DNA from: Loktanella sp. DSM 29012
GTDB taxonomy: Bacteria; Pseudomonadota; Alphaproteobacteria; Rhodobacterales; Rhodobacteraceae
Direction of reading: 5' to 3'
NCBI RefSeq assembly: GCF_900110705.1
Contig: NZ_FOEJ01000002.1
Location: 464,131 to 528,130 of the forward strand
DNA length: 64,000 bases
The position numbers and the translations under genes were made by a program. The notes under the pieces were generated by a model, which worked only from the letters and a program-made list of their open reading frames with translations, did not search any database and was not told the origin of the DNA. Below, piece after piece: positions 28,151 to 37,386 of this stretch (the stretch's first letter is position 1; each line of letters begins with the position of its first letter).

Positions 28151-28483
28151 CTAGCGGAAGTTGCTTGCGCGAACCGGGTCCGGGATCGGCGACCCCGACT
28201 TGAACGGGCCAACAGCCGTGGACGGTGGCGCGACACCGGAACAGACCGGGCGACCATCGGGGGTCATACGTTCGGACAGGTAGCCTTCGACACCGTCGTC
28301 GATGATCCAATGGTCACACCCGTTGGGGTCGACCCAGATCCCGGCGACCAGTGTCGACAGATGGTGTGCGTTGATGCCACGGTCGACGCTCTTGTCACCG
28401 GGTGTCGCCGCCAGATCGAGGTCGGCGCAGGCCGTCAGCGCCGCACCAGCGAGGATCAGGCCAATCAGTTTGATGCTCTTCAT
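28151..28483 (-). CDS. small lipoprotein sharing a module with the upstream OmpA-like protein
   Basis: The 110-residue protein has a lipoprotein signal (MKSIKLIGLILAGAALTAC, lipobox LTAC), so it should be lipid-anchored. Its body contains GIWVDPNGCDHWIIDDG, EGYLSE and DGRPVC. The same spacing and residues occur in the OmpA-like protein encoded 12 bp upstream (TIWIDPDGCEHWAMDDG, EGYMS, DGRPVC). ATG 28483 is six bases from GGGGA, whereas the alternative at 28489 would abut it. The shared module has three Cys or His-rich positions that could bind metal or form disulfides. Function unknown. Confidence 0.75.
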   Translation of the reverse strand: MKSIKLIGLILAGAALTACADLDLAATPGDKSVDRGINAHHLSTLVAGIWVDPNGCDHWIIDDGVEGYLSERMTPDGRPVCSGVAPPSTAVGPFKSGSPIPDPVRASNFR

Positions 28484-28495
28484 GTCCATTCCCCT

Positions 28496-29047
28496 TTAGC
28501 GGATGCAGTAAATTTCGACGCGGCGGTTTTGCTGCATGCCAGCGTGGGTGTCGTTCGTGGCGCGCGGCTGACGCTCGCCGAAACCCTTGACGTCGACGAC
28601 GCGTGCACCCAGGCCTTGTGCCACTGATGCAACCGCGCCGGCGCGGTTGTTGGACAGGCGGATGTTGTATTCATCGGAGGCGCGGCTGTCGGTGTGACCG
28701 TAGATCATGAAACCGAATGCATTGGCCGTGCGAAAGAATTGCTCGAGCTGCGCACGAGCATGTGCCGTGATGTGCCAGCGGTCGGTTGCAAACAGTGTAT
28801 CTGTCGGGATCACGCCGCAGATTTCAGACCGGTGGCAGACCGGACGCCCGTCACGGGTGCGATGTGGCGACATGTAACCCTCTGCGCCGTCATCCATGGC
28901 CCAGTGCTCACACCCGTCAGGGTCGATCCAGATCGTGGGCTGATAGATCTCGCCGCGCTGCTGGGCAGCAGCACCGCTGCCGATCATGGTCGCCGCCAAT
29001 GCAGCGGCCATCCCGACCTTCAGAATTTCGTTAAATTTGAATGCCAC
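28496..29047 (-). CDS. OmpA-family protein with an N-terminal shared module
   Basis: The 183-residue protein has a signal peptide (cut near GSGAAA-QQ), the small module IWIDPDGCEHWAMDDGAEGY (about residues 39-60) and a C-terminal OmpA peptidoglycan-binding domain with YGHTDSRASDEYNIRLSNN and RRVEIYC (about 116-182). It probably tethers the envelope to peptidoglycan. It lies upstream of, and in operon with, the lipoprotein that repeats its N-terminal module. Confidence 0.85.
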   Translation of the reverse strand: MAFKFNEILKVGMAAALAATMIGSGAAAQQRGEIYQPTIWIDPDGCEHWAMDDGAEGYMSPHRTRDGRPVCHRSEICGVIPTDTLFATDRWHITAHARAQLEQFFRTANAFGFMIYGHTDSRASDEYNIRLSNNRAGAVASVAQGLGARVVDVKGFGERQPRATNDTHAGMQQNRRVEIYCIR

Positions 29048-29233
29048 GTCGGAATCCCCTCAAAAATCGCCACCCACAACCAAATGTAGGGCTAGACAGC
29101 TTTAACACACAATCGCCACGATTCTAGCAAGTATGGTGAATTCGCCAAGCATTTTTTCCACATATTGTGTCCCAAACGGCAACAATCGTTGGATTTCTTG
29201 ACGATTTGACCAGATTCACGCTGGGTGGTGGCG

Positions 29234-30544
29234 TCAGTCGACCAACACGCCACCCAGAGAGTTCGGACCAGCGGTTTCGATCCTGACGCGGCGGACCTGA
29301 CCGATGGCGGTCTGCGGTGCGTCGGCATAGACCGCATGCAGATAGTCCGATTTGCCGATCAACTGACCGTCGATGCGGCCTTTCTTTTCGAACAGGACCC
29401 CAACCTCGCGGCCAACCATGCTATTCTGAATCGCCCGCTGCTGTTCTGTCAGCAACGCCTGAAGCCGTTGCAGGCGGTCGTTCATCACATCCTCTGGCAG
29501 TTGCGGTTTTTCCGCCGCAGGCGTGCCGGGTCGGGTAGAATATTTGAACGAATAGGCCTGCCCGTAATTCACCGTCCGGATCAGCTCCATCGTCGCCTCG
29601 AAATCCTCTTCGGTCTCGCCGGGGAAACCGACGATGAAATCACCGGACAGCAGGATGTCGGGGCGCGCCGCGCGGATGCGTTTGATCAGGCGGACATAAC
29701 TTTCGGCCGTGTGCTTGCGGTTCATTGCCTTGAGGATCCGGTCCGATCCTGACTGCACCGGCAGGTGCAGATAAGGCATCAGCTTGGCGCACTCCCCATG
29801 TGCGGCGATCAGGGCATCGTCCATGTCATTGGGATGGCTGGTGGTGAAACGGATACGTTCCAGCCCGTCGATTTCGGCCAAATCCCAGATCAGACCCGCC
29901 AGACCGCCGTCATGACCATGATATGCATTCACGTTCTGCCCCAGCAGCGTCAGTTCGGCCACACCGGCATCGACCAGTTCGCGGGCCTCCTGAATGACAC
30001 GTGACGCGGGGCGGCTGACCTCTGCGCCGCGCGTATAGGGGACCACGCAGAACGCGCAAAATTTGTCACAGCCTTCCTGAACGGTCAGAAAGGCAGAGGG
30101 CGCACGTTTCGCCTTGCCGCGCGATTTCAGCGTGTCGAATTTGTCGTCATCGGGAAAATCGGTGTCCAGCGCGCGCTGCCCGCTGCGGACCGCATCGTCC
30201 ATCGCAGGCAGACGATGATAGCTTTGTGGGCCGACGACCAGATCCACGACGGGTGCGCGGCGCATGATCTCCTCGCCCTCGGCCTGTGCCACGCAGCCTG
30301 CCACGCCGATTTTCAGATCCGGGTTCGCATCCTTGAGCGGCCGCAGACGGCCAAGTTCGGAATATACCTTTTCTGCCGCCTTTTCGCGGATGTGGCAGGT
30401 GTTCAGCAGGATCATGTCCGCATCTTCGGGGGTATCGGTCGTGACATAACCCTGCCCGCCCAGCTGTTCGGCCATGCGCTCGCTGTCATAGACGTTCATC
30501 TGACAGCCGTAGGTTTTCACAAATAGCTTGCGGGGCGCGGACAT
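29234..30544 (-). CDS. miaB: tRNA-2-methylthio-N6-dimethylallyladenosine synthase
   Basis: The 436-residue radical-SAM methylthiotransferase has the N-terminal cluster Cys residues ([24 protein letters not shown]), the radical-SAM motif CDKFCAFC (about residues 150-157) and a C-terminal TRAM domain. It adds the methylthio group to i6A37 of tRNA. The ATG at 30544 gives the family start [17 protein letters not shown]; an earlier in-frame start is rejected. The 186 bp before its stop show no gene. Confidence 0.95.
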   Translation of the reverse strand: MSAPRKLFVKTYGCQMNVYDSERMAEQLGGQGYVTTDTPEDADMILLNTCHIREKAAEKVYSELGRLRPLKDANPDLKIGVAGCVAQAEGEEIMRRAPVVDLVVGPQSYHRLPAMDDAVRSGQRALDTDFPDDDKFDTLKSRGKAKRAPSAFLTVQEGCDKFCAFCVVPYTRGAEVSRPASRVIQEARELVDAGVAELTLLGQNVNAYHGHDGGLAGLIWDLAEIDGLERIRFTTSHPNDMDDALIAAHGECAKLMPYLHLPVQSGSDRILKAMNRKHTAESYVRLIKRIRAARPDILLSGDFIVGFPGETEEDFEATMELIRTVNYGQAYSFKYSTRPGTPAAEKPQLPEDVMNDRLQRLQALLTEQQRAIQNSMVGREVGVLFEKKGRIDGQLIGKSDYLHAVYADAPQTAIGQVRRVRIETAGPNSLGGVLVD

Positions 30545-30654
30545 CGGGTTCACTCGCTTGCAGGGGTCGGGGCGCACGATCCCTAACGCCTGCTGCTGTG
30601 TCTTGCAATGCGGTGCAAATTCACCGAGTCTGCGACCAGTCCCAAAAGACCGTG

Positions 30655-31527
30655 ATGCCAGCCATGATTTACGACAGCCTGTCCGCCTTTCTGACCGCCA
30701 GCAAGGGCCGCCTTGGCAAGGGACCGATCGCGCTGATCCTGCTGGAGGACGACACCGAAGTCGACAGCACGCTGCGCCACCATCTTGAATGTGGGTTTCG
30801 CAAGGTCGTGGCTTTCGGCATGCCCGATATCGTGGTGGCCGACGATGTGGCCGACAAGGTAACGCGCGTGCACATGGACGTCCTCGCCAAGGGGGCGCTC
30901 GAAACCATCGTCAATGCGGTGATCGGCATCGCGGACGGGGCATGGATTTTCTACTGCTACAACGCGGAATACCTGTTTTTCCCGTTTTGCGAGACACGCA
31001 GCGTCGGCGAGATGATCGCCTTTTCGCTGGAGGAACGCCGCCACACGATCCTGACCTTTGTCGTGGATATCTACGCCGACGATCTGACCGCGCACCCCGA
31101 TGCCGTCAGCATGGACAATGCGCATCTGGACCGGTCCGGTTACTATGCGCTGGCGCGACAGGATGCGTGGAACAACGACATAGACCGCCAATACGATTTT
31201 TACGGTGGCCTGCGCTGGCGGTTCGAAGAACATGTGCCCAAACCGCGCCGCCGGATCGACCGCACATCGCTGTTCATGGCGAAAAAGGGTTTGGCCCTGC
31301 GGGACGATCACACCACGAACGAACCTGAATACAATACCTATGCCTGCCCCTGGCACAACAGTCTGACCGCCACGGTGGTATCGTTCCGCACGGCCAAGGC
31401 GTTGGTCCGCAATCCGGGGTCGGCCCCGCATATCCAGACCTTTCGCTGGCACAACTCCGCCCCGTTCAAATGGCATTCCCAGCAACTGCTGGAACTGGGA
31501 TTGATGGAACCGGGGCAATGGTTCTGA
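30655..31527 (+). CDS. glycosyltransferase-like protein
   Basis: The 290-residue cytoplasmic protein starts with [10 protein letters not shown] near the N-terminus, has an acidic [11 protein letters not shown] stretch, and a middle region with [12 protein letters not shown] that looks like the DxD-type metal site of GT-A glycosyltransferases. Similar Roseobacter proteins are labelled as family-2-like glycosyltransferases. The [10 protein letters not shown] and [10 protein letters not shown] motifs near the C-terminus are His/Trp-rich. The sugar and acceptor are unknown. ATGs at 30655 and 30664 both fit. It ends 115 bp before the TPP riboswitch. Confidence 0.5.
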   Translation: MPAMIYDSLSAFLTASKGRLGKGPIALILLEDDTEVDSTLRHHLECGFRKVVAFGMPDIVVADDVADKVTRVHMDVLAKGALETIVNAVIGIADGAWIFYCYNAEYLFFPFCETRSVGEMIAFSLEERRHTILTFVVDIYADDLTAHPDAVSMDNAHLDRSGYYALARQDAWNNDIDRQYDFYGGLRWRFEEHVPKPRRRIDRTSLFMAKKGLALRDDHTTNEPEYNTYACPWHNSLTATVVSFRTAKALVRNPGSAPHIQTFRWHNSAPFKWHSQQLLELGLMEPGQWF

Positions 31528-31642
31528 CCGGCTGACTGACGCGCCCGACGCATCCAAGACCGCCATCAGCGATATTCTGACGCGCCCCCGCAACGCGGCG
31601 CGGCATTGCGTTGACATGTGGATCGAACTGCGCAACCGTCCG

Positions 31643-31720
31643 GACACGCCAGGGGCGCCGCAAGGCTGAGATGCACCCTTTGAACCTGAACCAGATAATG
31701 CTGGCGGAGGGAGGTCGTGA
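31643..31720 (+). promoter_or_regulatory. TPP riboswitch (THI element)
   Basis: The thi-box blocks appear in order: CAGGGGCGCC, GGCTGAGATG, CACCCTTTGAACCTGA and CCAGATAATGCTGGCG followed by GAGGGAGG. An outer stem CACG/CGTG closes it. It lies 55 bp upstream of thiM and should shut down the thiM-thiE-thiD operon when thiamine pyrophosphate is plentiful. Confidence 0.95.
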
Positions 31721-31774
31721 CCGAACCACCGGGTTCGGCCCGTCTCTTTTTCCGTCCGCAGACGGAGAGACCGA

Positions 31775-32557
31775 ATGAAACCAAGTGCTGCCTGTCGGAC
31801 CATGCGAGACCGCGTGCCGCTGGTGCATTGCATCACCAACTATGTCGCAATGAACATCGCCGCAAATGCGACGCTGGCCGCGGGTGCGTCCCCTGCCATG
31901 CTGCACGCCCCCGAAGAAGTCGCTGATTTCACGCCCCTCGCAGGGGCATTGACCATCAATATCGGCACCCTGTCGCCACAATGGGTCACGGGCATGCTGG
32001 CGGCCGCCGCAGCTGCGAAATCGCACGGCGTGCCCTGGGTTCTGGACCCGGTCGCGCATTTCATCACCCCCTACCGGGCCAGTGCGACCCAGGATCTGCT
32101 GGCGCAGCAGCCGGACATCATCCGCGGCAACGCGTCAGAAATCATCTCGCTGTCAGGACAGGCCGCGTCGGGCAAGGGTGCGGACAGTGGTGATGATGTG
32201 GCACAGGCGCAGGATGTTGCCATCCGCATGGCAAGCCAGCGCAACTGCGTCGTGGCCGTCACTGGCCCGGTGGATTTCGTCACCGATGGCACGCGCAAAG
32301 TGACGGTGCATGGCGGGTCCGACCTGATGCCCAAGGTGACCGCGATGGGGTGTTCACTGACCGCCGTCATCGGGGCCTATGCTGCGGTTGCGCCCGCCTT
32401 TGACGCGACGGTCGCTGCCCTGTCCCATTTTGCCGTGGCGGGCGCGCGTGCAGGTGCGGACTGCCCGGGACCGGGTCATTTCCAGGTACGGTTCCTGGAC
32501 CAGTTGCATGCCCTGCAACCTGCCGATCTGGACGCGGCGCGGCTGACATGGCTTTGA
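31775..32557 (+). CDS. thiM: hydroxyethylthiazole kinase
   Basis: The 260-residue protein has LVHCITNYVAMNIAANATLA (about residues 16-35), RGNASEI (about 116-122) and AMGCSLTAVIGAYAA (about 190-204), the ThiM substrate and catalytic regions. It phosphorylates the thiazole moiety for salvage into thiamine. GGAGAGA precedes the ATG. It is led by a TPP riboswitch and overlaps thiE by ten bases. Confidence 0.95.
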   Translation: MKPSAACRTMRDRVPLVHCITNYVAMNIAANATLAAGASPAMLHAPEEVADFTPLAGALTINIGTLSPQWVTGMLAAAAAAKSHGVPWVLDPVAHFITPYRASATQDLLAQQPDIIRGNASEIISLSGQAASGKGADSGDDVAQAQDVAIRMASQRNCVVAVTGPVDFVTDGTRKVTVHGGSDLMPKVTAMGCSLTAVIGAYAAVAPAFDATVAALSHFAVAGARAGADCPGPGHFQVRFLDQLHALQPADLDAARLTWL

Positions 32558-33198
32558 TCCGCGCGCAATTGCGCCTCTATCTCGTGACTGATCCGCTGCT
32601 GTGCGCGCGGATGGGGCTGATCGAAACCGTCACCGCAGCGGTGCAGGGTGGCGTCACCTGCGTGCAGCTGCGCGACAAGTCAGCCACCACCCATGCGCGC
32701 ATCGACGCAGCCCGCGCGGTGAAATCCGCGCTTGCAGGTTCAGGTGTACCGCTGATCATCAACGATGATCTGGATGCGGCTGTCGCGGCCGGGGTGGACG
32801 GTGTGCATCTGGGTCAGGGTGACGCGCAGGCCGCCACGGCACGGGCCCGTCTGGGCCCAGAGGCGATCATCGGGCTGTCATGCGAAAGCCCGCAGGATGT
32901 GCGTGCCGCTGATATGGCAACCGTCGATTACCTCGGCCTTGGAACGGTGTTTCCCACGGCAACCAAGGACGACCACAAACCCAGTATCGGTCTGGACGGA
33001 CTAGCCACGCTTGCAGGTCTGACCGACCCGCCCTGCGTGGCGATCGGCGGCCTGAAGCACGCGCACGCCGGGGCGGTTCTGGCCGCAGGCTGCGACGGTA
33101 TTGCCGTCGTTTCGGCCATTTGCGGCCAGCCTGACCCGGAAACTGCGGCCCGCACACTGATGCGCGCCATGACCCCCACCACAGGAGAAAAGACATGA
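32548..33198 (+). CDS. thiE: thiamine-phosphate synthase
   Basis: The 216-residue TIM-barrel protein has LVTDPLLC near the start, QLRDKSATTHAR (about residues 41-52), INDDLDAAVAAGVDGVHLGQ (about 71-90) and IGGLKHAHA (about 167-175). It joins HMP-pyrophosphate and thiazole phosphate. It overlaps both neighbours in the thi operon (ten bases with thiM, ATGA with thiD). Confidence 0.95.
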   Translation: MALIRAQLRLYLVTDPLLCARMGLIETVTAAVQGGVTCVQLRDKSATTHARIDAARAVKSALAGSGVPLIINDDLDAAVAAGVDGVHLGQGDAQAATARARLGPEAIIGLSCESPQDVRAADMATVDYLGLGTVFPTATKDDHKPSIGLDGLATLAGLTDPPCVAIGGLKHAHAGAVLAAGCDGIAVVSAICGQPDPETAARTLMRAMTPTTGEKT

Positions 33199-33998
33199 TC
33201 CACAACGTCCTGAGCATTGCAGGGTCTGACCCGTCGGGTGGAGCGGGAATACAGGCCGATCTGAAAACCTTTGCGGCGAACGGAACCTATGGCATGGCCG
33301 CTCTGACCGCGCTGACCGCGCAGAACACACGCGGTGTCAGCGGCGTCGAAACTGTGCCGCCGGCGTTCGTTCAGGCGCAGATTGCAGCCGTGTTCGACGA
33401 CATAAGGGTCGATGCGGTCAAGATCGGGATGATCGCGACCGCCGATATCGCGTCCGCCGTGGCAGAAGTTCTGTCCCGCCACCCCGGCGTGCCCATCGTC
33501 CTGGACCCGGTCATGGTCGCCAAGGGCGGTGCCACCTTGCTGGACGAGGATGCTATTGCCGCCGTCAAGACCACCCTGCTGCCGCTGGCAACCGTGGTGA
33601 CGCCGAACCTGGCCGAGGCTGGCAGATTATTGGACCTGCCGCAGGCAACAGATCGCCGCGGCATGGCAAAGCAGGCGGCCGCACTGGTCGACCTTGGCCC
33701 ACGCGCCGCATTGGTCAAGGGTGGCCATCTGGATGGATCAGACAGCCCCGACGTACTGCACGACATGCATGATGCCCACTGGCTGGACGCGGCGCGAACG
33801 CCCGGCCGCAATACGCACGGGACCGGATGCACCCTGTCATCCGCGCTGGCCGCACATCTGGCCAAAGGTGCCACGATCCACGACGCGGCACGTGCTGCAA
33901 AATGCTATGTCACTGGTGCCATTTCGGCGGCGGACACCCTGTGTGTCGGTCAAGGCCACGGTCCTGTGCATCATTTTCACGCCCTCTGGAAAGACTGA
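33195..33998 (+). CDS. thiD: hydroxymethylpyrimidine/phosphomethylpyrimidine kinase
   Basis: The 267-residue ribokinase-fold protein starts IHNVLSIAGSDPSGGAGIQA and carries the catalytic NTHGTGCTLSSALAA near 213-227. It phosphorylates HMP twice. thiM, thiE and thiD together give a complete salvage route from thiazole and pyrimidine; no thiC, thiG or thiO is in the window. Confidence 0.95.
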   Translation: MIHNVLSIAGSDPSGGAGIQADLKTFAANGTYGMAALTALTAQNTRGVSGVETVPPAFVQAQIAAVFDDIRVDAVKIGMIATADIASAVAEVLSRHPGVPIVLDPVMVAKGGATLLDEDAIAAVKTTLLPLATVVTPNLAEAGRLLDLPQATDRRGMAKQAAALVDLGPRAALVKGGHLDGSDSPDVLHDMHDAHWLDAARTPGRNTHGTGCTLSSALAAHLAKGATIHDAARAAKCYVTGAISAADTLCVGQGHGPVHHFHALWKD

Positions 33999-33999
33999 C

Positions 34000-34764
34000 A
34001 TGACCACAGCCATCAACGCACAAACCGTTCTCGTGACCGGCGCAGGACGCGGCCTGGGGGCCGCGATCGCCACTGCCTTTGCCCGCGAAGGCGCACAGGT
34101 CATCATCAACTATCGCAACAGCCGGACGGCTGCCGAGGCATTGGCAGACCGGCTGGGCGAGCGAACCGTCGCGTTGCAGGCCGATGTGACAGACGCTGAT
34201 GCAGTCGCCCGGATGGTCGATATTGGCACTACCCGCTTTGGCCCGGTCACGACAGTCGTGCACAACGCGCTGGCCGATTTCAGCTTTAACGGCGATGCGC
34301 GGGAGGATCTGACCACGCTTGGACCGGCGCACATCATGGCACAGCATGACACCGCCGTCCTGGGTGCGCTGCATGTGGTTCAGGCAACAATCCCTGCAAT
34401 GAAAACCGCGGGCTTTGGTCGGATCGTCACGATCGGAACAAACCTCTTTCAGAACCCGGTGGTGCCCTATCACGCGTATATCATGTCAAAGGGTTCGTTG
34501 TTGGGTCTGACGCGCAGTTTCGGGCGCGAGCTGGGGGGATTTGGCATCACGGTGAACATGGTTTCAGGTGGTTTGTTGCGTCAGACAGATGCGAGTTCTG
34601 CAACACCGGAGGCGGTTTTTGACTTGATTGCGCAAAGCACGGCTTTGGGATCGGTGACGACACCGGCCGAGGTTGCGGATGCGGTCTTGTTCTTTGCAAG
34701 TCCGTGGTCACGTGCGGTGACGGGTCAGAACCTGATTGTCGATGGTGGGCTTGTGAACGGATGA
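34000..34764 (+). CDS. SDR-family oxidoreductase (FabG-like)
   Basis: The 254-residue short-chain dehydrogenase has the NAD(P)-binding TGAGRGLGAAIA (about residues 13-24), HNAL in place of the usual NNAG, and the catalytic YxxxK in YIMSK (about 160-164). The Ser position lies in a TIGTN stretch, so the usual catalytic Ser may be Thr. It starts one base after the thiD stop and thus seems to be the fourth gene under the TPP riboswitch, although no thiamine role is known for it. The last part of the gene is less GC-rich than its start. Confidence 0.85.
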   Translation: MTTAINAQTVLVTGAGRGLGAAIATAFAREGAQVIINYRNSRTAAEALADRLGERTVALQADVTDADAVARMVDIGTTRFGPVTTVVHNALADFSFNGDAREDLTTLGPAHIMAQHDTAVLGALHVVQATIPAMKTAGFGRIVTIGTNLFQNPVVPYHAYIMSKGSLLGLTRSFGRELGGFGITVNMVSGGLLRQTDASSATPEAVFDLIAQSTALGSVTTPAEVADAVLFFASPWSRAVTGQNLIVDGGLVNG

Positions 34765-35012
34765 GACGACGGCCACCGCGGGTCGCGGTCTATGTCGGCG
34801 TGGCTTTAGCAGGGCGTTGTGTTTTTACGCCATGTTCCGGCGCATCCTGATCTGCCGGTGTGTGCGAGGCACTTGCAGCGCAAGGCGTTTTGTCGCGCGA
34901 ACCTGACCTATCTGCCGTGCTTTGCCGGCAAAACACAGCACGGTAAGAAAGAGGTCATTGTCGGGCGGAAATAAAGGCCACGTCCAGGCACAGCTTTTGC
35001 GGGGATGTCGTC
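34765..35012 (+). other. degenerate spacer between the SDR gene and the tcuA remnant
   Basis: No intact gene is seen. On the plus strand a frame without a start runs to a TAA at about 34974 and encodes RHVPAHPDLPVCARHL and CRANLTYLPCFAGKTQ, a sequence I do not recognise. It could be the C-terminal scrap of another lost gene. Confidence 0.3.
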
Positions 35013-35648
35013 GTTTGGCTCGAACCCGCCGCAGGCAAGGATCACGGCATCGGTGCGGACAGCCTCCTCGCCGACCATGACGCCGCTGATAACATCATCT
35101 TCTGTAATCAAACCGGTCACCCCACTGCCATAGCGCACGCGGCCCCCGAGGTCTTGCAAAGCGGTCATTTCCATGTCCCACAGACCCACACCTTCAGTTT
35201 CGCCTACCAGTGTCAGGCCACCGCAAAACATCTACTTGCCGTCTTTTCCAAAATTCTGGCGGCTGCATATCGGCTCTCAGGTGACGTGATGGCCTGACAG
35301 CCATTGCATCGTCTCAAGCCCCTTGGTGACCAGGATCGTCTGTTCGGGCGACAGGGGGCGACCCTCGCTAATCCCGAGTGGGTCTTCGGTCATTTTGGTC
35401 TGCGTGTAGCTCCCGAAATCGGTGTTGGGCAATCGGGGGGCAACCGCGTTGCGCAACAACGGGATGAGGTCGTCGCCACCATCATATGGAAACCGCATTG
35501 CGCCTGCGGTGTATTCTGTGTTGCCGCCCGCCAGCGCCTCATCCGCCTTCTCCAGCATCAAAACGTCTGCGCCCTGTTCCAATGCGGCGATCCCGAGGCA
35601 AAGGGTGGTGTTTCCTGATCCGACGACGATGGTTTTCTTCTTTGACAT
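35013..35648 (-). pseudogene. tcuA: tricarballylate dehydrogenase (TcuA)-type flavoprotein, truncated with two stops
   Basis: From ATG at 35648 the frame reads MSKKKTIVVGSGNTTLCLG (FAD-binding GxGxxx site), GNTEYTAGAMRFPYDGG and LETMQWLSGHHVT, then TGA. The same frame continues EPICSRQNFGKDGK, a TAG, then CGGLTLVGETEGVGLWD and DAVILACGGFEPND before similarity is lost near 35013. A normal TcuA is about 460 residues; here only the first half remains, with two in-frame stops and no frameshift. The divergent GntR gene and AbrB-type gene next door look intact. Confidence 0.8.
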
Positions 35649-35674
35649 GGTGCGCTGCCTTGGCTACCACTACA

Positions 35675-35694
35675 TTGCATCCAAGCGGATACAA
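35675..35694. promoter_or_regulatory. GntR-type operator palindrome
   Basis: TTGCATCC-N4-GGATACAA is an inverted repeat with 7 of 8 pairs, lying in the 62-bp gap between the divergent tcuA remnant and the GntR gene. FadR-type regulators bind such palindromes. It probably autoregulated the GntR gene and controlled tcuA. Confidence 0.5.
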
Positions 35695-35710
35695 TTTCGA
35701 AAGCCTGCAT

Positions 35711-36361
35711 ATGCGGACACCCGACAAATCCGAAATGTCCCAAGGCGAGGTGGCCTATGCGACCCTGCTCGAGGCGATCCGCGGCGGTGTTTTTCAGCCT
35801 GGTGACCGTCTGCGTGAAGAGGATGTCGCAACACGATTGACGTTGTCGCGTACGCCGGTCCGTGAAGCCCTGCGCAAGCTCGAATCTGACGGTATTGTTG
35901 AACATCGCCCGCGCCTCGGAGCGGTCGTGCGCGCGCTCAACCATACCGAGGTGGTCGAACTGTATGAAATGCGAATGGTTCTGGAACGCACGGCAGCCGA
36001 AATGGCCGCGAAACATGCGATAGCCGCCGAAATTGACGAGTTGGAAGAATTGAACGAGGCAATTGCCAATGCCGTGGCTGATCCTGCCCGGGCGGCGTCG
36101 ATCAACCAACAGTTTCATCGCTGCATCTACCTCGCCACGCGCAACCGGTTTCTTTTGGAATCCGCGCGCGCATTGAACAACGCCCTGATGTTGTTGGGCC
36201 CGACAACGCTGGCCGATGAGGCGCGGATCACGGTCGTGTGCCGCCAGCATCAGGACATCATCGATGCAATCCGCAATGGGGATGCAGAGGCGGCAGGTGC
36301 GTCAGCCGAGGCGCATTTGCAAACGTCGCTGCGACACCGCTTGTCGGTCATGCGGGGATGA
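35711..36361 (+). CDS. GntR-family regulator (FadR/FCD type)
   Basis: The 216-residue protein has a winged helix-turn-helix (LREEDVATRLTLSRTPVREA, LRKLESDGIVEHRP; about residues 33-70) and an all-helical FCD effector domain with metal-binding His/Asp positions (NQQFHRCIYLATRN about 137-150, RQHQDIIDAI about 180-189). The frame is open upstream but the ATG at 35711 gives the usual N-terminus. It overlaps the AbrB-type gene by ATGA. Its divergent target tcuA is dead, so it may now control only itself and the membrane gene. Confidence 0.88.
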   Translation: MRTPDKSEMSQGEVAYATLLEAIRGGVFQPGDRLREEDVATRLTLSRTPVREALRKLESDGIVEHRPRLGAVVRALNHTEVVELYEMRMVLERTAAEMAAKHAIAAEIDELEELNEAIANAVADPARAASINQQFHRCIYLATRNRFLLESARALNNALMLLGPTTLADEARITVVCRQHQDIIDAIRNGDAEAAGASAEAHLQTSLRHRLSVMRG

Positions 36362-37386
36362 AACGTCTTGCCCTGACCTATGCAGTGGCGGGTATGGGTA
36401 TTGCGGTTTTCCAGCTGTTGAACCTGCCGTTGCCATGGCTGCTCGGGCCGATCTTTGCCTGCCTGTTTGCCGCTCTGGCGGGGGTGCCGCTCAAGGGTAA
36501 CAAGCTGGTGAATGATGCAATGCGATCCATCCTCGGGGTCGCGGTCGGCGCGACCTTTACGGTCGCCTTGCTCGGTTCGATGGTCGCAATGTGGCCGACG
36601 TTGCTCATGATTCCCCTGATGATCGCCAGCATTGGTTTTATTGGCGTGCCTTACTTCCAGAAAATCTGGGGGTTTGACTTTGCGACCAGCTATTATTCGG
36701 CGATGCCGGGGGGCTTGCAGGACATGTTGGCCTTTGGAGAAGAAGCCGGCGGTGACGTGCGTTCGCTGTCGCTGATCCATGCCACGCGGGTCATGGTGAT
36801 TGTCGTGGCGCTGCCCTTCATCTTGCAGGGTGTCTGGGATGCTGACTTGTCCAACCCGCCGGGCGCGCCTGCGGCGTCGATCGCTCCATCCCAGCTTTTG
36901 CTGATGGTTCTTTGCGGCCTGGTCGGTTGGCGCGGTGCCAAGGCCGTGGGCATGTTCGGGGCGTCCATTCTCGGCCCCCTGATCATTGCCGCAATCCTAT
37001 CTCTGCTGGGTATTTTGCAGCACCGTCCGCCTGCCGAAGCAATCTGGATGGCCCAGTTTTACATCGGGATGACTGTCGGAACTAAATATGTTGGCGTGAC
37101 GATGCCAGAAGTGCGCCGCGATGTTACCGCAGCCATTGGTTTGTGTGTGATCCTTCTGGTGCTGACAGTGATCTTCGCCGAGGTGATTTATTTGATGGAC
37201 CTGGCACCGCCCATGGAAACGCTACTGGGCTTTGCGCCCGGCGGTCAGGCGGAAATGACGGTTCTGGCGCTCATTGTCGGGGCAGACATGGCTTTTGTGA
37301 TCGCACATCACGTCTTGCGGATTTTCGTGGTTATTCTTGGCGCGCCGCTCGCGGCGCGATTGTTCAGTTCTAAATCGACGGATTGA
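36358..37386 (+). CDS. AbrB-family membrane protein
   Basis: The 342-residue, very hydrophobic protein has about nine to ten membrane segments in two similar halves, with LLGPIFACLFAAL near the start, SYYSAMPGGLQDMLAFGEE (about residues 100-118), GMFGASILGPLIIAA (about 199-213) and a matching LLGFAPGGQAEMTVLA (about 290-305) in the second half. Despite names such as AbrB or ammonia monooxygenase, these are transporter-like proteins of unknown substrate. Co-translated with the GntR gene (ATGA). The link to a tcuA-type gene suggests di- or tricarboxylate use, which is inference. Confidence 0.75.
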   Translation: MKRLALTYAVAGMGIAVFQLLNLPLPWLLGPIFACLFAALAGVPLKGNKLVNDAMRSILGVAVGATFTVALLGSMVAMWPTLLMIPLMIASIGFIGVPYFQKIWGFDFATSYYSAMPGGLQDMLAFGEEAGGDVRSLSLIHATRVMVIVVALPFILQGVWDADLSNPPGAPAASIAPSQLLLMVLCGLVGWRGAKAVGMFGASILGPLIIAAILSLLGILQHRPPAEAIWMAQFYIGMTVGTKYVGVTMPEVRRDVTAAIGLCVILLVLTVIFAEVIYLMDLAPPMETLLGFAPGGQAEMTVLALIVGADMAFVIAHHVLRIFVVILGAPLAARLFSSKSTD

